Shown: positions 56,444 to 64,000 of the stretch, in pieces
Position numbering within the stretch: the stretch's first letter is position 1
Layout: every line of letters begins with the position of its first letter
DNA from: Brassica napus
Taxonomy: Eukaryota > Streptophyta > Magnoliopsida > Brassicales > Brassicaceae
DNA length: 64,000 nucleotides
Direction of reading: 5' to 3'
NCBI RefSeq assembly: GCF_020379485.1
Contig: NC_063450.1
Coordinates: 46,714,681 to 46,778,680 of the forward strand
The notes under the pieces: model-generated
Seen by the model: only the letters and a program-made list of their open reading frames with translations
The model's database searches: none
What the model was told of the DNA's origin: nothing
Translations under genes and position numbers: made by a program

Positions 56444-57388
56444 ACGAACTCATTGAGTTATTGATCCTTGTTCTGGGATGGGTACCATCAATTGTCAAGT
56501 TAATCTACTTATTCGCGTCCTTGCAAATGTTTCGTACACTTCTACTTATATATACTTCCAAGTCCCGCCAAAAAAAGACATCGTAAAGAAGCATACATGT
56601 ACTTGAAATTCGATTTATGTTGGTCTTCACTTGCACTTGTTCAAACCCTGATATTTTTTCTCAAGAAAATGTACGTTTATATATTTATTTCTTCAAAACT
56701 AAGAATTTCTCATACAAGTCAGGACAAAAAAAAATTGTAATCGCAATCAAACTTATTTGCATGTATTTGGGCCAGTACTCTTTTAACTCTTATATTTGTC
56801 AGTAATAGTGAGAGACAGCTAGAAACTGAAGTTCCATTCGGTCATAACCAGATTTGAATAAAATATTTTCTGAAAGAAAAATTATATATTCAAACATAAT
56901 CCATCATTATTATTTGTTGATTATAAACTACACAGCTAAATTTGGTGTTATAGGGATCTTAATACTTGAAAATCATGTTTCAAACAATTTAAAGTTAGGT
57001 ATTATCCTTGGTTCTAAGTGAGAATGATCATATGTGTAAACTGGTATGGTTGGTCCAATATTAATGAGCCAAATGCTTAATTGAGACTCGTCTGATCTCT
57101 AGTTTAGGAACGGTTTAGAGCTTAACTAGTGCATAAGAGAATCTAATTAGTGGTTGAGGTTTAGTAGACGTAATTAAGAAAGCGAGTTATAACAAAGTAA
57201 CTCTAGCTTCGACGTTCCATCCTTAAATGGGCCAGAGATCCGAGAGCCCAACAAAGAAGTTTGTGGGTCGGAGAGAGCCTCCAAACGAAACAGAGTCTCC
57301 CCCTGCTTGTGTTGCAATTGAATTAACCTAAGAGAGAGGAAGATAGATTCACAGTTGGTAGAAGCAGAGATTCGCAGATCGATCGAAG
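56444..57388. other. intergenic DNA and leader of the complex I gene
   Basis: No gene. The last 150 bp before the ATG are leader-like. Confidence 0.4.
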
Positions 57389-57809
57389 ATGAACACTGAC
57401 ATCACTGCCTTGGAGAAGCCCCAGTACCCCGTCGTCGATCGGAACCCTCCATTCACGAAAGTCGTCGGAAACTTCAGCGTCCTCGATTACCTCCGTTTCT
57501 CCACCATCACCGGCGTTTCCGTCACCGTCGGCTACCTATCAGGTCCACCTCTCTCTCGAAACTTTTGCATTTCATTGGTTTAATCAATCTTGTTGGAGTG
57601 GGCTCCTGATCGGCGTTTCGGATTCGGCGATGTGTTTAGGGATCAAGCCAGGGATCAAGGGACCGTCGATGGTGACGGGAGGACTGATCGGACTCATGGG
57701 TGGGTTCATGTACGCTTACCAGAACTCCGCGGGCCGTCTCATGGGCTTTTTCCCTAACGAAGGCGAGGTCGCGGCAAGTCACCAGAAGCGTGGTGGTTCG
57801 ATCAATTGA
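57389..57809 (+). CDS. mitochondrial complex I 20.9-kDa-type subunit (At4g16450)
   Basis: Two exons, 57389-57542 and 57640-57809, give 107 residues. MNTDITALEKPQYPVVDRNP is the conserved start of the fungal and plant NUXM/21-kDa accessory subunit (PF10785-type). A hydrophobic segment (VSVTVGYLSGIKPGI, continuing GGLIGLMGGFMYAYQ) fits two membrane helices, and FFPNEGEV follows near the C-terminus. It is an accessory subunit of NADH:ubiquinone oxidoreductase in the inner mitochondrial membrane. It is very similar to At4g16450 from memory. Both splice sites are canonical. Confidence 0.9.
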
Positions 57810-59380
57810 ATCTAGGGGTTTTCCTGGGTCTCTGTTTGTAATTGGATTTTGATTTTCTTTCTCTGATATTTGTTGCTGTTTTGAGGATACGTTTGCCTCT
57901 GTTTGTCTGTTTATGATGACTTATGGGTAATAAAAAAAGACTGAGCTTTCTCGCAAATGTGTGAACGGTTCTGTGATTGTGATGTTGCATTGAGGATTTA
58001 GACTATCTGGTAGGATCATGTTTAGTGTAGTTTGTGTAAGTATTGGTTTGCAGAGGGAGGGGGACTGATGAACAAGGGAGCAGCTGCACTCGAGTCTCTC
58101 ATACTGATTCTGCCTCGGTTCATGGTGTTGGTCCTCACTATCTATCCAGCTTTGCCTAGGAAAGTTAGTCTTGAAATATTCAGTCCCTGCCTTGATTTGA
58201 AATCCTTTTTTTTTGGGGGTTTGTGGGTAAGCTAGCTTTCGGCATCTCTGTTTGACATTAAGGTTTGAATTCACTTGCTGTATTGGGGGGTAGTTAGTAG
58301 TTGTTTGTGATAAAGATAGTTTGCCTTTATTAGCATTGGCATTGTATTTGGAGTATAAGAAGAGTCCTTGACGCGATTCTTCATATGTGGTTTGTTTAGA
58401 TTTGGTTAGTTGTTGTGCAGCTTCTGCACACTGCACATGATGTATCGAACGAGTGATATGTGTCCGAGACCTTTCTATGGATAAGCAGAACCTTCTTTTT
58501 CCTTCAGTTCTTCTCTCCACCTCCTAGTGCTTGGATTCTTCTTTCATGTCATGACTCGTGTCTCTTTTGTTCAACTTTCTAGACTAGTTACATCAATTTC
58601 TCTGGATGTTTATGGTTTTGGGTTTCAATGCGGGTTTTGCGGTGTGCATAAGTGAAATCAAAGTACATTGCAGTCTTAGTACACGACATTATGCTCCAAG
58701 TTGTTAAAATGAAAAAGGTGATGGTCATAAAGCCTATGTCCAATATTAACTGTATACTAATATGAAATCAATTAATTTAAATTAAAATATCTAAAAATTC
58801 ATTAATGAAAATCAGTGAAATTCAAACCCGATTATCAAAATCAGAAAAGACCAAATACTCTATAAGGCCTGCCCTTTATCTTATCTTTTCATATTGCTCT
58901 TCGCTAGAGTTTAATGGCCACATCTTCACCATCGTTTTGTACAGTTGATTGGTTACAATGCAGATAATGAATGAGTTCGGTTGTATACTGCATTGTGATT
59001 CATTTCGTGGTCTATTAGTCCCTATTGACCTTATATTACGGAAAAGAACGCTATCACTATCTCCTTGGGAATCGAATCCCACTACCTCTCCTCTTGAATA
59101 TGAATGAGTTCGGTTGTATACTGCATTATTAACACATTTGCCGACGGTAATTTACTTACAAAATAAAACGAAATATTGTATTTTTCATCTTTAAGATATG
59201 CTTAAAACACAAATATATATTTTTTCATTAAAAGTAAAATGCTCTTATTAAGAGAAAACCCACTTTATTGTAAAAAAAGTTAAAAAAAAAAAGATCAAAC
59301 AAGTAAATAAATGGAATGCCGCTATAGGCTATATATATATATAAATAAGCAAATAAAGATGTGATATGGAAAGTATTTGT
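57810..59380. other. 3' UTR and intergenic DNA
   Basis: Short frames on both strands near 57920-58520 show no family features. The segment GAGGGGGACTGATGAACAAG onward (58060-58180) looks codon-like on + but has no supporting start or exon, so it is not called. Confidence 0.4.
58967..59127. repeat. 28-bp direct repeat flanking a 105-bp segment
   Basis: ATGAATGAGTTCGGTTGTAT plus ACTGCATT is present at 58967-58994 and 59100-59127. The segment between, read on the minus strand, contains GGGATTCGATTCCC, a B-box-like word, so it may be a tiny SINE fragment with a long target duplication. Confidence 0.5.
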
Positions 59381-59739
59381 AGGGGAGAAAGAAACGTTCG
59401 TCGAATCCTCCTCCTCCTCTTCATTCCCTTGATCGCCGTCGTATGTTCAGGTCAGTTGTAGAGAATCATTGTCCCTTCGTTTTTTCGTTTCCTATTTTCA
59501 ATATCGAAATCAGTCACCCTTCGTGTAGTTCTGATCCACTCGAGAGTGCCTGCGTCGTATGCTTTCCGTGTACATGTGTTTTTTGATAGTCTTTGGTTAA
59601 TAAGATTCGTTTCTTGATTTCGCGAAATCACGTCTCGTCTGTTACGTAACGTGTTCGCCAAGTAGTGATAGCTTAGGGTTTCACATGCAAATGTAATGTT
59701 GGATCCGTTGAATTGTGAGCAGCTGCGAGTGATAATAGA

Positions 59740-60426
59740 ATGGAGGAAGAGAGGGATGAATCGAGGAAAAGCAGGAAGGAGAAGGAGATGGAGAGGCGGC
59801 GTCTAAGGGATAGAGAGAGGAGACAGTCTATGAGCCAAGATGAGAGGGAAAGGCATTTAGCTCGGCGCCGCAAGAATTATCAGCTACGAAGGCAGAGAGC
59901 TGAGGTGAGCCGCATCGGCTCTCAGATCCAAGAACTCACCGGAGAAGGGAGCCAGTTAGCAGTGACATCACCTCCACACTCCGGAGATAGCAGTACTGTC
60001 CCGTTGGTTGATTCTGATCAGAGTGAGGCTCTCACAAACAGCATTCAACTAAAGGATATAAAGAATGTAATCATTTGTACGTGGTTAATGTAGGTGTGGG
60101 AATAACAGTGGAGGAGTTCGGTAAACTGGTGGGGACGATACGGCTTAGCCGTGTGAAGCATCTGGCAAGGACACTGAGAAAGTGGAGTACTAATGGTGCA
60201 GAAGCAAGCAGCAGTAATAGTGGAGGAACTAACGCAATGACAAGACGTAATTAATTAAGCTATAGCTAACTCACATATACTTAAAGAGAGGTTTTGATTA
60301 GATGTGTGTGATTTGGTGAAATGAACAGGTGCAATGTCAAGTGGGCTACGTCTGAGTCGAGTGAAACGACTGGTGAGATCAAAGGGACAGCAGGAGGGGT
60401 TGTTGTCACAACATTCACCAACATAA
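59740..60426 (+). CDS. basic coiled-coil protein of unknown function
   Basis: Best model: exons 59740-60022, 60094-60246, 60329-60426, joining in frame for 177 residues. The first 70 residues are extremely charged (RKSRKEKEMERRRLRDRERR, SQDERERHLARRRKNYQLRR), a pattern I have seen in plant proteins of unknown role. Later it has VGITVEEFGKLVGTIRLSRV and the repeat-like LRLSRVKRLVRS near the end, so LSRVK occurs twice. The first intron (60023-60093, 71 nt) is a weak call: a donor at 60067 would leave only 27 nt. A 5' UTR intron probably starts at about 59451 (CAGGTCAGTT). It could correspond to the gene after At4g16450, but I am unsure. Confidence 0.55.
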
Positions 60427-61421
60427 GGTTCGTTATATATAACCTGCAAATTATTTAAGAAAGGTTGAGATTGATGATTAACACATTGTGACCTTTTGAT
60501 TCTCTCATGTAACATTTAGCTCTCTTAAAAAAATCTTCATTCTATATAACTTACTTATCTGCTTTTCTTCTTCTGTGTGTCAACAGGACTCCAGCTTCAG
60601 TAGAGTTCACAAACTTGAACGCCGAGCCTCATATGATATATGTTAGCGTGTTTGTAAAAGTCATGAACACATTATGTTTTGGAGACATTTTTTTAAGCTC
60701 ACCAATTTTGTTTTACAGTACACAAGTGGGAATACATTACATTCTATACAAAAATCTTGTTTTTCGTCGTAGCCGTTTCCTATCCAAACATACATCATTT
60801 TGATTGTTAACGCAAAAAGAGAAATTTCGTAACGCAATTTCAAAGCTTATTTCAGTGTTGAATTTTGCAACAAAACAAGTACCACTAATATATCACAATG
60901 GACTCGACCAAAAAAAAAAACCCACTGCTAGTAAGTAAAAACAATTTTTGATTTGGTTGTTTATATGTATCTGCATGTGAATTGATATATAAGTTTTCAA
61001 ATTTGAGAGATACATCATCAAATGAATCCGATGGTTAATATCTTCCAGAACAGCAATCTGTCTTCCCCCAAGGCTTCAAGATAGATATGATTGTTCACTA
61101 GCTATGCTATTAATCCTTACATAAAGCAAGGTATGTCTCTGAAATAATTAGAGCTGAAACAAGATCGATCATCATAAAAAGGTTACTATAATACATGAAT
61201 GTTCAATTTCTGACTGAGATTTGTTTAGAACAAAGCACAACAAATGTTAGGACTGACATTCATAAATCTAACAGTTCTAAATTCAAATGAAACAAGGGAA
61301 CGAAGAGCATATGTGGAAATCAAAGTTATGGCTTGTTGCACCAAGTCATGTTCTTACTGAACATAATGGCCACCATAGATTCAAAGAAATGTTAAGGGTC
61401 TTTAAAAGACACAAACGTCAA
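60427..61421. other. 3' region of the basic-protein gene and spacer
   Basis: CAACAG followed by GACTCCAGCTTCAGTAGAG near 60585 looks like the acceptor of a 3' UTR intron whose donor would be at about 60428. No other gene seen. Confidence 0.4.
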
Positions 61422-61495
61422 GCTTTCATAGCTCAGTTGGTTAGAGCACCCGTTTAGTAAGCGGGAGGTCTTGAGTTCAACTCTCAATGAAAGCA
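61422..61495 (+). tRNA. tRNA-Thr (AGT)
   Basis: The cloverleaf is visible by eye: acceptor stem GCTTTCA/TGAAAGC, D-arm GCTCAGTTGGTTAGAGC, anticodon arm CCCGT-TTAGTAA-GCGGG with anticodon AGT, a short variable loop, and T-arm TTGAG-TTCAACT-CTCAA, with discriminator A. 74 nt, no intron. TATTTTT follows within 12 bp and can end polymerase III transcription. CAA words lie just upstream, as is usual for plant tRNA genes. Confidence 0.93.
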
Positions 61496-62115
61496 ACTTA
61501 TATTTTTACCCATTTATTTGCTGCATTTTGAATGGGGCCCATTCCTTGTTTTGGGATAGGTAGAGTCTAGGGGCATATTCGGATTATCTGGACTTAGGGC
61601 TTCCGCCGTCATCCATATAAATAAAGCTACGCAGAATACAAATTTCGCATCATCTTTCTTTCAACTGTTTATCCATGGACCCTATCTATATTCATTCCTT
61701 TTCTCTTTGTATTTTTTTTTTTAAAATAAAAGATTTGTTAGGCAGTGATGAGTAAATCGAGATAGTCATGCACCACTCTGATGATTTTTAGTGCTGAGAA
61801 TTTCTCTTACCATATTTCTTCTGAGCCTCTCTTTTGTAGATATTTGCTTAACGTTTTTCATCTGTTGATTTGAACATTTGTCATTGTAAATGTTTAGACT
61901 TTGAAACTTTTTATGGATAATGAAACCAATTTGCTTGAGAAAAAGGCAGTGATGACTCGGAAATATTCAAGCTCAACAGACCGGAATTAGGCGTTTCTTA
62001 CCGAGATTCGTTTCTGTGTCGATACTCCCGCTGAACTGAGCCTTCTTCTCTTTATTGGATAAGCTTTTGAATTTGAGTTTTTTTACCAATCACCTACCGC
62101 TTTGATTTTTAAACC
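61496..62115. other. intergenic DNA
   Basis: No gene visible. Confidence 0.4.
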
Positions 62116-62252
62116 TTTTTTTTTTAATGCTTGATTAGTTTGGGTTGTGGAGATGACTATGAGGATATAATGCTCCCTCTTCTGAGTTCAGCTGAAGTAA
62201 CTTGCTGGCAGAATCGAACCTAATATCACTAGCCACCACTGAGTCATCTCCC
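62107..62252 (-). mobile_element. possible SINE fragment, minus strand
   Basis: On the minus strand TGACTCAGTGG (A-box-like) is followed by AGGTTCGATTC (B-box-like) about 30 bases later. The segment ends in an A-run (the T run near 62117 on the plus strand). No clear target duplication was found, so this is tentative. Confidence 0.45.
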
Positions 62253-64000
62253 TTTATTCCCCTTATATATATTGATATTATTTATGGAGCTATAACGGTT
62301 CTCTTAAGACCTATGGAATTTTCCAAAATCAAATTCACATTCTTCTGCTAAACCCATAAACTATAACCAATAAATTCTTATCCATCCAAACCAGAACTTG
62401 TGTCTGAACGACGGCAGACTATGACTTGAATTTCTCCATCATCACAGGATTCTATGTAGACAGACTGGTATTACAATTCTGTCAGCTAACTTCAAGTTTT
62501 TAGACCAAAAAAGAATCACGACAAGGTGACAAACCAATTTATCAAACAGGAAAACAAGTGATACTTCATCCGGATAGAAGTCAACATCCCAGAATAATTT
62601 TCCATCTGAAACTTGTCCATGCATGAAACTCATATCCAGACTGATGAGATAGTAATCGCGTTGGTCAACGAACCGGACCTGGTTTGCAGTGTTTCATTGT
62701 TCTTTTAATTATTTATTTTAATGAGTTTAGTTGTTAATAATGGAGACTGATTCTTCCTAATGTTTAGGAACTTAATCATCCCACTTTTCCCATTTCATCG
62801 TTATATAGGGATCATGATACCACAATTGCTTCTTGTAACTTTTATCTATTTAAATCAATGCAAACAACAAAAAGAGGTAGTCATAACTACCCAAAAGAAA
62901 AGCGTGTTCTAATGTGTTCTTAATTTGTTCTTGAACAATTTTTTTTTGATTTGAAAAGAGACCTTAATTGGTATCAAATCACATGTTTCTAGATCAACAT
63001 TGATATTTCTTGGCAAGTGACCTATCCAGACATCATTGAGGAGTCCACGTAACCACGTGGAAAACTGATCATTTGAGTTTGATAAGGTTTAAAAGTATCA
63101 ACAACAACTTGACCATGAAAAACTCATTGGGAGACTGTAATCGTAAAAGAACCGTTTGAGCTTGTGATGCAGCGTATCAGTATCATCACCTTCACCGCCA
63201 CTGTTATGGGTTTTCTTGTTTCAGGCTTTACTTGCGTCTTAAGTTATTAGGTTTTCCTTTTCCTATTAGAACTAGTTAATTGTTAACTTTCCTTTTCAAT
63301 CTAGGACTAGCTTTATTCGAGTAGTATAAATAGAGGCTTTGGTTTTATGTAAGCACAGACTACTTTTGATTAATAAGATTTACAGATTTGAGTTTTAAAG
63401 AGCTTTTAACAAATCACTGCGAAGTGTATTCGCACAATTCGTTCTTGTTTTCGTTAAGACTTCAAGAACACGTTACCGGATTTAAGATAAAAACCCTTGA
63501 ACTTGAATTCATAGCTTCCGCTCTCTATCAGGTTGTATCCGTTTTTCTTGTAAATATGTGATACTTCCCTTGCATGCATTCCTGCGACAGCATAGTTGTG
63601 TGCTCCACCGCCTCCACTCCACCTGTAACCCGCTGCACCGTAATAGCCTTACAGCTTCTTTCAAACTCCTTGTAACACATTACACATACCCTGTAATGTG
63701 TTATCCAAGTGATGTTCCTTTCTTTAGCTGATGCTCCACCTGAAAGCTAGAACGTGTTACAGGTGTACAAACTTTGATCTCTTAATTGAAAGCTTCAGAC
63801 TTTACGACCCTCGTAAGAGATAACTACAGTCAAATTCCTGATGAGTCAACTAACCATGGGATGCCCATCTATGCAAGAAAAGCAAACCTGTAGTTCAACG
63901 ATTAAGTTCAAGACAAGTCTTCTCTTTGATTATGTTTTGTTTTATGCAAATAATCAGATCACTACTTCACTACATATCTTGTCGCAACAGAGCAACGTGA
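62253..64000. other. intergenic DNA to the window end
   Basis: No convincing gene. A gene starting beyond 64,000 could have its upstream region here. Confidence 0.35.

Noticed and set aside
57921..58520. 199-codon minus-strand frame downstream of the complex I gene
   Set aside because: Composition and lack of motifs fit antisense of a 3' UTR and spacer, with no start context or splice support.

Overview
This is a plant nuclear segment, almost certainly from a Brassica or close Brassicaceae relative. Evidence: AT-rich intergenic DNA, intron-containing genes with GT/AG junctions, many small transposons, and a run of genes whose predicted proteins closely match, from memory, the Arabidopsis thaliana chromosome 4 block around At4g16230-At4g16460. 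No database could be searched, so all orthology statements are recognition from memory.

Layout. 0-3.5 kb: repeats, including a tRNA-derived SINE. 3.7-5.6 kb: a GDSL esterase/lipase gene. 5.95-6.6 kb: a short poly-A retroposon. 6,636-15,725: a complete Mutator-like element (MULE) of 9,090 bp, flanked by a perfect 9-bp target duplication. It carries a DUF1985/ULP1-type cysteine protease gene on + and a MURA-like transposase on -, with dozens of GACGACTT/AAGTCGTC units in the introns and non-coding parts. 16.5-22.4 kb: a tandemly duplicated HSP20-like locus, with a dead copy, a live two-domain copy and a second retroposon. 24.1-30.0 kb: a duplicated upstream block, a small acidic-protein gene and the SnRK1 beta-2 subunit gene. 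30.5 kb: a C-terminal scrap that looks like a lost oligopeptide transporter (OPT3-like). 32.5-33.3 kb: a telomere-like repeat and a possible Helitron end. 33.7-40.3 kb: a HIPP metal-binding protein, an eroded ORF, two small membrane-protein genes and ADA2b. 41.5-45.2 kb: a non-coding LTR retrotransposon. 46.3-50.9 kb: a JAM3/bHLH3-like transcription factor, a CASP-like protein and GET1. 52.5-53.2 kb: two small hairpin/MITE elements. 55.7-60.4 kb: a conserved small protein, a complex I subunit and a basic coiled-coil protein. 61.4 kb: tRNA-Thr(AGT). The rest is non-coding.

The cellular genes are ordinary housekeeping or regulatory genes with no operon-like relation to each other. Several genes expected between them in Arabidopsis (SVR7, the At4g16440 hydrogenase-like gene, most of OPT3) are absent, as expected after polyploid gene loss. 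The most unusual object is the MULE. Its two genes are convergent, and their introns, shared 3' region and transposase upstream region are built from one short palindromic word family, including a roughly 700-bp foldback that could make hairpin RNA.
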